Source of the DNA: Paramecium sonneborni | Lineage: Eukaryota; Ciliophora; Oligohymenophorea; Peniculida; Parameciidae | Direction of reading: 5' to 3' | Length of the DNA stretch: 64,000 bases | NCBI GenBank assembly: GCA_905182985.1 | Contig: CAJJDN010000012.1 | Span: 317,857 to 381,856, forward strand | Shown: positions 40,201 to 53,759 of the stretch, in pieces | How positions within the stretch are numbered: position 1 is the first letter of the stretch | How the letters are laid out: each line of letters opens with the position of its first letter | Program-made: the position numbers and the translations under genes | The notes under the pieces: model-generated | What the model was told of the DNA's origin: nothing | Seen by the model: only the letters and a program-made list of their open reading frames with translations | Databases searched by the model: none

Positions 40201-41457
40201 TCAATTTTATATTACTTATTTATTAAACAAATATATTTGGAACCATTTGTAAATTACAATCAATATAAGATGCTGTTAATTTGTTTATCAAAATATTCTA
40301 CTTTGGAGATTATTGAGTCTAAAATTCTCTAATTCCAAATAAAGAATGTTAATAAATCGATTTCAATATTAAATCATTATAATCTTATTATAATAATATA
40401 AATTTTACCATTATAGATATTTTCATATGGCTATCGTGTTAATAAATTTTTGAATATTGATAGATTTGAATATAGACATAAAATGCCATCATGAATTGCT
40501 ATTTTACTTTAATCATACTGTTATATTTTACTATATACAGTCATTAATTAAGTAATTAATTCAAATTTATCCTCAATAGTTAATATATAATTGAATATCA
40601 ATCTTATAATATTGATTTCTAATTTAATTTATAAATGATATTTACTGTTCATTATGTTCGATTCTTTAACTAAATCAATATTGGTTAAGTAAGCATAAAG
40701 AGTTTCAAAATAGAAAATATGAAATTTTTCGATTTATAGTAGATATTTTCCACATTTCAGAATAATGATAAAAATATCTTTGCCTAAAGTGATTGAAATC
40801 AAATATGATAAATACATAATATAAGGTTGTTTGACACATAAATAGATGATTGCTCCTTATCTTGAAAAATGTTAAAAAATAATTCTAATAATTCAAAATA
40901 GGATTGCAATATTGTATTTTTTGATTAACTCTATAATAATTCCTCCAAAACATTACTAAGTGTAAGAATGCCTTAAATTGAGGATTATGCTATTATTGGA
41001 TTGTCTGAAGATGAAAAATATATTAACAAATTTAAGACCTTCAAAATGTGATTGAGATTTGTAAAATCAATAACATCTGGACCAATAATATGAATTAAAG
41101 TTGAAACTAGTCTGATATCTACTGTTTCATCTTACTATGATTTTGAATTATTAAAATAATCAATAATGATATCAAGATCGTTCTAATAATATATTAATAA
41201 TACTGTAGTTAATTAGAGTTAATGCTGCAATTTCTAGATTAGTCCTATTCCTAATGAAATTAATTTATTATTTTTAGAGCTGACTATCAAGGGTAATAAT
41301 TGCTATAATAAAGTATGAGTATCTAATTCTGATGGATTTGATTCACAAACCTTATTATGTATAGACTTTAAGATCTTACTTTCTACAATAAAGGATACTT
41401 TCGGCTGTTATCCTTAATTTATTACAATTCATATTCTACTATTTCTCTTGTATTCAT
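37230..41457 (-). CDS. Large helical-repeat protein, MON2 / ARF-GEF-related (tentative)
   Basis: The longest gene in the window at 4.2 kb, about 1300-1350 aa with many tiny introns, not all resolved. The N-terminus (EYELQQIKDNSRKYPLLQK then NKLISLGIGLIQKLQHQ) resembles the DCB region of MON2 and large ARF-GEFs, with an HUS-like block further on (INIIRLIFNYILTIEDKFEL). Only helical, Leu/Ile-rich repeat sequence follows, ending in LKEFYLTFVEMIKCGQ. I see no Sec7 domain, which fits MON2, a Golgi-endosome trafficking scaffold. The alternative is another HEAT-repeat protein. One intron near 40860 is uncertain. Confidence 0.5.
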
Positions 41458-41622
41458 AATTACAAAAATATTTATTATATTTTTAATCAGAGAGTACTGA
41501 GGTCAATAATTATAATTTATTAATGCTCTTATTTTCTTTCACTGATCTAAATATAAGCAATTTAATATAGAAGTTAAAAATAAAAAAGAATAGGAATTAA
41601 ATTATAAAAAATGAATAATGTA

Positions 41623-42122
41623 TCAGATCAACTCATCTAAATTAAATTCTTAATCATCTTAAGCAAATTCATCATCATACATTACTAATCTAACCCTAAT
41701 TTTAATTTATTTTTCATCGTCTATAGTTTGATTAGTTTCTTCATACTATTAAGTAGTCACTTTTATTTCTTAGTTTAATCTAATCAATTTAACAGATTTT
41801 CTTTAAACTTGAGGGGATAAAGGGTTAAATTTTTGATGATGAGATCTAAATTACATTGAATTATTTACCTGCATTAACTAGGAGAACGAGTTCCAATGAT
41901 TTCTGACATTGGTTTGAAGATTTTGTTATTTTTCTTTAAATGAGCATGATCTTCTAAGAACTGTAAATATTTTTCATGCTCATCCTTCGTCCAATGACCA
42001 ATATTTTTTCTTGGGGAAAGAGAATCATTTTTTTTTATTTTCTTAGACTTTGGAGATCTGCTACAAGTAAGTAATGCAACTTCATCCTCTAAATTACAGT
42101 ATTCTTCTTCCATTTGAGACAT
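41623..42122 (-). CDS. SHAQKYF-class single Myb/SANT-domain protein
   Basis: Putative DNA-binding protein, 158 aa, one 23-nt intron inside the Myb domain. The domain begins GHWTKDEHEKYLQFLEDH and, after splicing, ends GTRSPSQCRSHHQKF, matching the R(S/T)..Q(V/C)RSHAQK(Y/F)F signature of plant- and protist-type single-repeat Mybs, with HHQKF in place of HAQKYF. An acidic region (MYDDEFAQDDQEFNLDELI) ends the protein and could be an activation domain. A Ser/Lys-rich stretch before the Myb domain may be a nuclear signal. Likely transcription factor; target unknown. Confidence 0.8.
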
Positions 42123-43487
42123 TTTTTTAATAATTATTAAAAAAATACAAATTTCTTATTTTCATACATACTTTGATTAATAGATCATATTCTTAAGCAA
42201 TTTTAAACCCTCTTACATGTTTAATTTTTAAGATTATTTCTTTACATTCATTTTTCTTACATTAAGTTCTCAATTCAAATATAATCATTCGTTTCATTTA
42301 GAATTCTTCAATTTTTCTTATACTCCTTTCTCTATTTTTAATATTTCTTATATTTTTTATAATGAATCATCTTATCTTTTTATAATTTATTCATTGACCT
42401 CTTTTCTTGAAATTATTTTTACTTTAACTCAATTTTCTTTAATCTTTACTTGTAATTGTAAATTTTATCTAAAGTTTCTTGAGCACTTTTTTTTATTCAC
42501 TTCTTTTTACTTTTTCTATTTGAATAAATTCAATTTTAGACTCTAAACTTCATAATCAGTTGTTTTAATTAGTTTTCTTAATATTCTTTTCTATTTACTT
42601 TTTTAAATTAATTCTAACATTTTAAATCTTTAGATCTTAGTTTTTCTATTATATTTTATTCAAAAATTCAATTTTCATTTTACTTCTCCAACTATTTTTT
42701 CATTTTGTGTTGTTTATGTTATTTTTTACATTTATTTTTTCAAAAAATTAAATTTTGATTCATTTTTTTTTTTTCCTTTTTTTCTTGTCTCAAAATTTTC
42801 CTTTTCACAATTTTTTTATAAATAGATTTATACTTCCTAATCCTCATCAATTGAATATTAGACAGATTTTCTTGTAATTAATAAATCCTTGCTCTATATA
42901 TTAGAATGAGAATTCTTTTTCTATCATTGCTAAGATAATGGCAATTGTGAAGAAAACATTAACTAAAAGCAGCAATATTTGTATTTTAAATAATTTAATT
43001 TTATATTAACAATTGTTATTTAATTATTCTTTTAAATAAACATACCTAAAATTCCCTCAAAAAAGCATTATATTGACTGATTATTTTAGCTTCAATGAAT
43101 TTTCTTTAAATATAAAAATGAAGATTTTAACCTTATTTAAAATTTAGAAATATAAAATTTTTAAGTATAAAAAGTTATTTATATTTGATTTTTTGAAGAT
43201 GATAATTATAAATTGTTATATTATTAAAAATAGAGAAAGCTTTCCCATTAAATCAATTAAAAATCCATAAAATAAAATATATTATTTTCTCATATTTTGA
43301 GATTAATTATAGAAAACTTATTATAAATTTTGACTTGGAATATTTAATAAATGGTAATAAAAACATAAAAATTAAAGATGTGAAATTCTAATGCAAAGTA
43401 TAATTCTTAAAGAAACAACTGTTAAAATAAATTAAGTTATTTATAAATTTATTTTAACTTTAGTTTTATATAGTTATAATAGTTGAA
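42123..43487. other. Long AT-rich region without a confident gene
   Basis: About 1.36 kb. From about 42170 to 42860 the minus strand is strongly purine-rich and gives Lys/Glu/Gln/Ile-rich reading in all three frames, each broken by TGA every 30-60 codons. I found no intron set that joins them, so this is either a decayed coiled-coil gene or biased noncoding sequence. From 42870 to 43487 a plus-strand frame of about 70 codons starting MKILTLFKIQKYKIF is the only other candidate, and it is weak. Confidence 0.35.
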
Positions 43488-43904
43488 TCAATATTTAGAA
43501 TTTTAAAGATGTTTAACGTTTATAGCATCCCCTTCATAAGTTGTTCTATTTGCACTTTTTATTCTTATTTATTGTAGATTTTCTAATCTTACTAAGGGAG
43601 ATTATTTTTAGAAATTTTAATTCGTTAGATTTGGATATTTGGTTTGACCTAATTTATTTTCTGATTATTTTTCTAATTGAGTTTTTAGATCTAAGGAGAA
43701 TAAATGTATGAATGCATTACTTTCAATTTTTCTTTGTACAATTTTTTAATTTGTCATGGGCATAATCATATTCATATTTCCTAACTCTGCTTTTAATTTT
43801 GAGAGAGTTTTTTGTTTAGCTTTAAGAAGTTTTTAATTATTGACAATTTCATTGCAGAACTCAATACTAGGTGCAATATTTTTAGATCTAATAGTCTTAC
43901 TCAT
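43488..43904 (-). CDS. Uncharacterised small basic protein
   Basis: Intronless frame of 138 aa starting MSKTIRSKNIAPSIEFCN. It has a predicted helix (NNQKLLKAKQKTLSKLKAEL), a MNMIMPMTN methionine patch and a basic, Asn/Gln-rich end. No domain was recognised. It lies 50 bp downstream of the PP2A gene stop on the same strand. Support comes from frame length and amino-acid composition only. Confidence 0.6.
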
Positions 43905-43954
43905 TTATATAGTTAATAAATTAATGTTAATTGAAACAACCAAAATAAATAATT

Positions 43955-44986
43955 TCATAAGAAATAATCAGGTGTTTTTTTGGTTAAATGAGGTTCACCT
44001 CTTCTAGGAGCAGGATCAAACTATAGATAATTTTGATTCATATTTTCATCCACTTCTAAAATGGCAGCTTAATTTCCACATCTATAACAATAATTAGGAG
44101 CAGAGAATAATGTAACACAATTTTTATCATGAGTTTCTTAAAAGCCTTCCATAACTAATTGATGTGCTCTTGCAATCATTGTTAATCCATTTGTATGATT
44201 ATATTTTTCAGAAATATCGGCTCCAAAAGTAAACCCAGCTCCTCTTGGTGATGTATTAAATCCATTTCGATCTTAATATATACTAATAAAAATACCATCA
44301 GGATCACTCCATAATAAATCACATAAAGGACCTTCATGAGGTACTTCTTGAATTCTATCTAATTTTCTTATTTCATCAAGAGTTGTTACATCAGGGGACA
44401 ATCCTCCATGTAAACCAAATATCTTATTTATTATATTATAATATACTGAATTTTCAACTACTGCAGTAATTGGAAGATAATCAAATAAATCTGTGAAATA
44501 TTTCCATGGATTAGCATTACCATACTTTCTTACACATTCTTCATAAAATCCATAAACTTATGTAATTTATCTTGATTCGTGATTCCCTCTTAGAATTGTT
44601 ATTCTATCCTATCACAAATTAACTCTTTGATACTTTATATCTGACCTTCAAAGCTAATAGTAAAGATACAGTTTCTACACTGTAATAGCCTCGATCAACA
44701 TAGTCTCCTAAGAAAAGATAATTTGTATCAGGTACATTACCTTTATATTATTTTCTCTTTCTTTACCTCCAATTTTAAATAATTCCATTAAATCATGATA
44801 TTATCCATGAACATCACCACAAATTGTAACTGGTGCTCTAACTGGTTGAACATTACTTTCATCCTGCAAAATTTCCTTTGCTTTTTCACAAAGCCATTTA
44901 ACATCCATTTCTGTTAAAGGCTTACATTTATTAAGTTATTCAATAAAACCATCTAAACAATTATTAGGATTATCGTATTATGACAT
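43955..44986 (-). CDS. Protein phosphatase 2A catalytic subunit
   Basis: Ser/Thr phosphatase, metal-dependent (PPP family). 318 aa with introns of 26, 25 and 24 nt. Signature motifs: [59 protein letters not shown] and the [11 protein letters not shown] strand. The C-terminus TPDYFL is identical to the invariant PP2A tail that is carboxymethylated and controls holoenzyme assembly; this separates it from PP4 and PP6. Human PP2A catalytic subunit has 309 aa. Acts in cytoplasm and nucleus with scaffold and regulatory subunits. Confidence 0.95.
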
Positions 44987-45076
44987 AATTATTTTCAAAA
45001 TTTAATATTAAGAATCTTAATATCTATATATATTATATATATAAAATAAAAGTGTTATCAAAAATTAATTAAAAAT

Positions 45077-47391
<2,315 letters not shown>

Positions 47392-47568
47392 CTTAACTAA
47401 TCAACAAATAGAAAATTCAAATATTCTTCTAAAAGCATTCTATAACCTTTTTTATATATTAAAAAATCTAATAAATATTTAAAAAATTCAGACAGACACA
47501 TATCATTCACTTTAGATTTTTAATTAAAATATATAAATCAAAAATTTTCTTATTTGCTTAAATTAAAA

Positions 47569-48956
47569 TCAGACATTAAAATCGAGCCCTTGATAAGCTG
47601 ATTTGACAAAGGGTCTTTATTTTGATAATATTTCCGTCCTTTAATTTAATTTAAAATTATCTTCTTCTTTTTATTATTATTATTATTCAGTTTTAATTCT
47701 TCGAGATTAATCATACCCTTTGGCAAATATCTATTTAAAAAAATTTAAATTCTCCTCTTATCTTTTCTACATTCCAATCATCTAATCTAATTTATTCATA
47801 AGTAAACTTCTTTCCTATTTATATTAATTTAATTTTATACTTCAGCACTACAATCTGAATCTTTCTAAAATTTTGTTAAATTATCAAATAGAAATCTATT
47901 TTGTAATTCTAACTCCTCTGATTTTTTCTTTAATATTTACACTTAAAAGACTAATTGATCGATTTTACTCTCCAATTTCTATTAAATTATATAACTTTAA
48001 GTGTTTAAAATAAATTTTTTCTCATTACCATTTTATTGATTTTTATTCTTATACTAATTTAAAAATTCCTATTAATATTTTGAATTCTCTAATTAAGTTC
48101 TAGATGATGAGGAATCTACTGATTTACTTCTCTAAGAAACTTCTTATTTGAATTATTTTTCACTTTCTTCATGATCATATTGATCATATATATGTTGTTA
48201 TTTCTTTTATGTTTTTTATAATTATTCTTCAACTTGTTATTTATTTTATTTTATATCTTTACTTAAATTACTTAATTTTTCCTTAAATTCTTATAAACTA
48301 ATTTATTATGTACATATATTTATTGGAGATGGAAAGTGTTTCATTGAGTAAGAGCCTTTTTAATTCATTAATTTTTACTCAGCATTATTCTAAACTAGTT
48401 AAACTGTGGATTAACATTCTGTTAATCCTCCTCTTTAAGAAAAATAAACTTAATCATTTAAATTGCCATAAGAATTAAATTTCTTTTTACCATTATTTTT
48501 CCATTACAAATTTTCTTATCTTTATTGTTAATATGCTAATAATTATTGAAAGTCCGCGCTTTGATTTCTTTATTCTCTTGATATTCGTTTATATTCATTA
48601 TTAATCATATTTGAATTTAATAAGTTTGTGATTACATCTACTTAAGAATTTACGTTTCTTTAAGGAGGAGATGCTGATTATTCTTTCTCTTTATCTTTTT
48701 TTGGAGATGCCGAAGCACGAACTTTAAATTACTTTTCATTTCCTTCTGTACGTATTCTTGTCTTTGAATTATTCTTATTTTATGATTTAGATGTTCCTGA
48801 TACTAATTTTTTTAGTATTTATAAACATGATAATTATTGTACAATCTGTATATTAGATTATCTTTATTAATATTAGTTACAATTTTTCTTTTGTGTTTCA
48901 TTGCTTTTGGTATTTGAAGCATTTTTTCTATGAATTTGATTTTTTGTACTCAACAT
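47569..48956 (-). CDS. Uncharacterised coiled-coil protein
   Basis: 453 aa with one 26-nt intron. The N-terminal third is basic and Ser/Asn/Gln-rich (KSQNKNNSKTRIR). A probable coiled coil spans about residues 220-380 (ISLQEFKEKLSNLSKDIKQ, then LESKIDQLVFQVQILKKKSE). The tail ends RPFVKSAYQGLDFNV. No domain was recognised. It sits just upstream of the DYRK gene on the same strand, 177 bp apart. Confidence 0.72.
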
Positions 48957-49770
48957 CAAATAATTTACAACAGCTTATAAAAATAAAATTATTGGAATTT
49001 GAATATTTACATTAAATTTAAGTTATTTAGCAAATTATTATTTAATATGAAGGGATTGAAAGCTATCAATTATTAATGATTAAATTATGAACAAAATTTA
49101 AGGACGCTTAAATTTATAAATCCATTCGAAAAAACATTTAATTATCTAGAGTCAATTCTTCTTTTTCCTTGTTAAAATAAATTAGAGATAATATGAACCT
49201 ACTGTCTCTTTGTTTATAATAAATAATTTTTAGTGTTTCTAATATTAGTTAATTTATTGATACCTAAGTACAAATTGAATTAATATATGTTAAACTAATT
49301 AATAAAATAAGTAGCTAAAAATGTGGATTCGTTAAGAAGAAAATATGTGAATTTAGGAGTTGTGTATTTTTCATTTAGAATTATTTTTTCAAAATAATAT
49401 TAGTAAAAATTTCCAATTTTTAATTCTTATAAAGTCAAAAAGTATTTTTCTATAACCATTAATAGAATTTTTTAATTTATTTATTATTCTAGTGTTTGAA
49501 TTTGATATTAATTGTAATTATTAGTAAGATTTTATAATAAAGAATTCATTTAAATAAAAAAGATGAATTTATTCTATATTAAAATAATAGATGATTTTCA
49601 AAAAAGTAAAATAGAATTAAAGTTTGAAAGAAATTATATGTAGCTATTTTAAAATGTTTTGAATATGTTATTAGAACATGATATTATAAAATGAGAGAGA
49701 AGTATGGGTGAATTTAAGAAAATTAAAGTTGATGTAAAATTTAGTTGAGAAAGTGATTTTAAATTATTTA
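48957..49770. other. Intergenic region between divergent genes
   Basis: 814 bp between two diverging genes, so probably promoters for both. The only coding-like stretch is a 43-codon plus-strand frame at 49563-49694 (IIDDFQKSKIELKFERNYMQ). It is short and unsupported. The rest shows nothing. Confidence 0.45.
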
Positions 49771-51230
49771 ATGATTAAATTTGCTTTTTTACATTTGAGA
49801 AATCCATTTATTCATCGGATAAATTTCTCAAGTTCAACAGCAAAAGTAAAATAAAGAGTGATAACAAAATAATAAGAGAATTTCATTAATGAGCTTAAAT
49901 AGTCTTATAAGTCTTTGGCTGATAATTTATAAAGTAAATTTGACAATAATAAAAAAAGGTGAGGAATCTGTGCTTAACTTATTTAAGAAAGATTAAGAAG
50001 AGGATAAATAATAATAAATAGGATCTGCAAGTGAAAAAGCAGTAATTGCTTAATATATGAATGTACTTAACTATAGGTAGATAATTGATTAATAAATAAA
50101 AATAGTTTTGCTTAATATTATTAAAGTTTGAGTCCTGAAGAGTAATTAAAAAGAAGTAAAGATATTATAAGATCTGATGTATTAAAAAAAGATTGGGATA
50201 CTTTTTTAAGAGAAAATAGAGATTATCAAGATTATTCACTTTTTGATAAAAATTTATTAGCAATAAAATATAGTCATAAAGATTATGAAAAAAATGAATC
50301 TAAATATAAAAATAGATTGAATTTTTATGGTGATTTGGATGAAAATGTATAGGAAAGACAAGAAAAGGAAAATATTTATAGTTTTATTTATGAAAATCCT
50401 GAGAACAATAAAGTTGTTAGTAAGATACCTCCAAAAAGAGAATTATTTCTTTTATGGAGAAAAAAGAAAGCAAGAAGAACAAGAAGAGCAAAAAAACTCA
50501 TTAAGAGAAAAATACAAGATAATTAAAGATGGTTAATGAAGGAGGATAATTTATAAAGAAAACGTAGAAGATTACCTGCACCAAAATTATCATTCAGAGC
50601 AAAATTTGAATTGTTTGGATTATTTAATGAGGGTTGGACAGTTAGAGATTTATCAATTAAATATGGAATAATGCCTTATAGAGTAAAAGCTATTATATAT
50701 TAAAAACGATATTTTTTTGATGAAGTATTTCCACATCTTCCATTTGAATATTTAAGAGATTTGATAGCAATAGAACTATATTTTGAAAGATAATTTGGAG
50801 CAGTAGATTATGGAGTTGATATAGAATAAATGAGAAAAATAGAATCAGGATATTTATAGACAAAGTATATATATTAAATTTATAAATAAATTAGTTTTAA
50901 GACACCTGATAGAAATGTTGATATTGCAAAATTATCAGAAAAAGAATAAGAAAGAATAAAGAAATTATTTGAAGAAAAGAAATCTAAAAAATATGATATA
51001 GTAACTGAGAAGTTTTAAGGATATGGAAATAAAGGGTATAAATATATAAATATTTAAGTTATTATTTGAAATCTTGGATTATGCATAAAACTCGTTCAAG
51101 ACATGGTGTTAATAGAATCTTTGAAAGAATCATTAAAGATAGTGATAAGACTTATAAATTACCAGTTACAGCATAAGCTAGATTAAAAGAAGGTCCTCGT
51201 ATTGCAAGTACTCACTTTGGACATAAATGA
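49771..51230 (+). CDS. Mitochondrial ribosomal-type protein (Bot1/mS45-like, tentative)
   Basis: 450 aa after removing introns of 25, 29, 30 and 23 nt. The start MIKFAFLHLRNPFIHRINFS is an Arg/Phe/Ser-rich amphipathic leader without acidic residues, a good mitochondrial import signal. In the middle, a basic block (RKKKARRTRRAKKLIKRK) precedes FELFGLFNEGWTVRDLSIKY then GIMPYRVKAIIY, which recalls the helix-turn-helix-like W(T)VR.LS.+YGIS..RV.AI signature of the eukaryotic mitochondrial regulator/Bot1 (mS45) family. The C-terminus is basic (SWIMHKTRSRHGVNRIF). Role in the mitochondrial small subunit is inferred from that resemblance and the leader. Confidence 0.6.
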
Positions 51231-51262
51231 GATTAGTATTTTAAGAAAATATAAATTTAATT

Positions 51263-52470
51263 ATGTTAACATACACAGAATTTTGTTTAAAATTAGCAAC
51301 TATTATTAAGGAAGAAAAGATTTAATCTTAAAAGATATAAGAATTAGTTAATGAAACTCTTGATTTTTTAGAATTTCAATAATCTCCAATAGAAACATAT
51401 GTATATTTCTAATTTGATAAAAGGAAGAGATAATTAGTAAAGAATTGAAATTTTATAAAGGAGAATGTTAATACTTAAATCAATTACGAACTACTTTGTA
51501 ATCATAGCTCAAAGTATTTTAATATAAATAAAAAAAGCAATTACAAACTCAATTATTTGAAGAAAAAGAAACTAATTTACGTCTTATTGATATTTTAAGA
51601 TCATAAAAAAAATAAAATCTATAGGATAATTTAAAAACTGAAATTAATACTCAAACTTAAAAACTTGAAACATAAAGATTATCATCTCGCATAAATAAAG
51701 AATGTTTTATTATTATATTATTTTAGAATATTCTACTATTATATCTCGTTAACATAATTTACCTATAACTCAAAAATAATCCTAAATTGTTCCTCATCTA
51801 ACTATTGAAATTAAAAATATAAGAACTCCTTTAATAGAAAATAAAGTACCTAAAAATTTAAAGGAACTGTTTGATTAATGTGTTTCTTAATTATATAGAG
51901 AAAACAAGATTAAGGGAAATTTTTAAAAATAAAATAAATATAATTGCAATAGAGAACATCAAGGTTAATTTTAATTAACATAAGAATCTAATGATGTTTC
52001 ATTTTCAAGATTAGATATAAAGACTTTAACTGAAAGGTAGATTAAATTATAATAAATGATTTTTAGATTCTTTTTGAATCCACATTTTATTAAAATGGTT
52101 GAAGCTTAGATTTTTGATATTAAGTGTTGCAATTATAAATCTTGTATCTATAATTAAAGATTATTATAATAATAATTAGACTCCTCTGTTCCATATAAAG
52201 ATGAAATGAATTAAACACATATTCCAAAAAGAAGTCTTACTTTTAAATAAGATAATAGAAGTATTAGTATTGGTAAAAATGAGGGTAAAGAGATTGTCAA
52301 TTAAGATAGATTATAAACTTTAATATTAGTAATTATATTAGGAAATTTAAAGACTAGAAAAAGAAATTGTTACTACATCTTTGAATAAATCTATTGAATC
52401 AGATTTAAAACTTCAATTAAAAGAAACCAAAAATAAATTTGTAGAATTATAATGGAAGATTTTAAATTGA
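51263..52470 (+). CDS. Uncharacterised coiled-coil protein
   Basis: 375 aa with introns of 23, 23 and 34 nt. An N-terminal helical domain (YTEFCLKLATIIKEEKIQ) is followed by a coiled coil (about residues 45-150), a polar middle with short CC and Cys patches (DIKCCNYKSCIY), and a C-terminal helix (QEIQRLEKEIVTTSLNKS). The 34-nt intron near 52300 is needed to reach the C-terminal helix. Its stop lies 13 bp from the stop of the convergent RAP gene. Confidence 0.72.
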
Positions 52471-52483
52471 ATAATATTATTAT

Positions 52484-53699
52484 TCATATTAAATTTAACA
52501 ATTTCTTGAACTCTTAGGTATATTTATCTGAAGTATCGTATTTGTCCCAAAAATAAAAATCTAAGTCTATTATTTTATAATTATCTAGTTGTTTCAAATG
52601 TCTTTTTTTTAAGTATTATCTTTTACCTTTGCTACATAAAAAAATTAGGAGATTTTCTTAATACTTCCTTTTCTAAATTCTCAATATAATGAGTCGGTCC
52701 ATTACAATTTATTAAAAATGAATTCTCTACAAAAAAGTCAATATCATATATGCTTATTTTTTGTTAGCATTTATAATTTAATTTTAACCTCTTTAATAGT
52801 TACTCTATATTTTATTCAAATTATGATTATTTTTTTTCAATTAAATCATCCTTTGTTCTTATTAAATTAGGAAAATTATCATTTTCAAAATAATCTACTG
52901 ATATATTACTTTCTTTTCTATCTAGAAGTAATCTACATATCTAATAGTATTTCTTAAAATTATTAAAAAAGATTTTATATCTATTATCTTCATTACAATA
53001 AGGATAATCATACTTTTACTTTATAAGTTCTGGATATAAATTAAATAATAATTAAGTGAACTAAAATTAAAATTTTGATAAGTAAATATGTTTTTTTTGA
53101 TGTATAAATTTATATTACAATAATTCTAATAATTAAAATAGCCTCTCTTCTTAAACATTATTTAATAAAACTTAATTGCTAACTATATGGATATACTATA
53201 CTAAATCTTAAATTCCAAAAACTTTACTATAACTTAGAACCTTTTGATGCATAAGATCAGGCCAATATTAATCTTATATTCCTAGTTTATAAAAACAATG
53301 TGAAATAGATTGCAATTATTTAACCTAAATTTAATCTTATTTCTGTTTCAATTAATTAAGAATATAAGTAATTATTTTTTCATCATATATTAAAACATTG
53401 CTTAATGTTAAGAATAATTAAACTAAATTTGAAATATCTAAATTAGGTTCCAAATCTCTAAATTATCTTAAACAATTAGCAACCATATCTTTTATAATAG
53501 TTCCACAGTTTCTTCTTTCATGAAATCCTCCTAAAAATATTAATTTATTTAGTATTTCTTAATAATTTTCATTTTACAATAATTCTTTTGAACATAGATT
53601 TGGGTATTTTAAGAAATGCTTATAAATTAAAGTAGGATCAGAAATCTATAACTATTTTGATAAAGCTGTTTTTGCAGCATTCAAAACAGGATTATTCAT
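52484..53699 (-). CDS. RAP-domain protein
   Basis: 396 aa with one 25-nt intron in the RAP domain. Helical N-terminal region (LGGFHERRNCGTIIKDMVAN) resembles the helical repeats found before RAP domains in FASTK-like and ciliate or apicomplexan proteins. The RAP domain, residues about 300-390, shows ISIYDIDFFVENSFLINCNG then PTHYIEN and, after splicing, QRHLKQLDNYKIIDLDFYFW with DKY, matching the D..l....l.iE.dGp.Hf ... KRr.Le.lG+.vi.i...eW core. RAP proteins bind RNA, mostly in mitochondria or chloroplasts. The start at 53699 follows 20 open codons after a TGA in the same frame (see findings). Confidence 0.8.
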
Positions 53700-53759
53700 A
53701 AGATTATGATAAAATTTATTTTTATTTTGAATACCAAAAATTTTTATATATATTATTAT

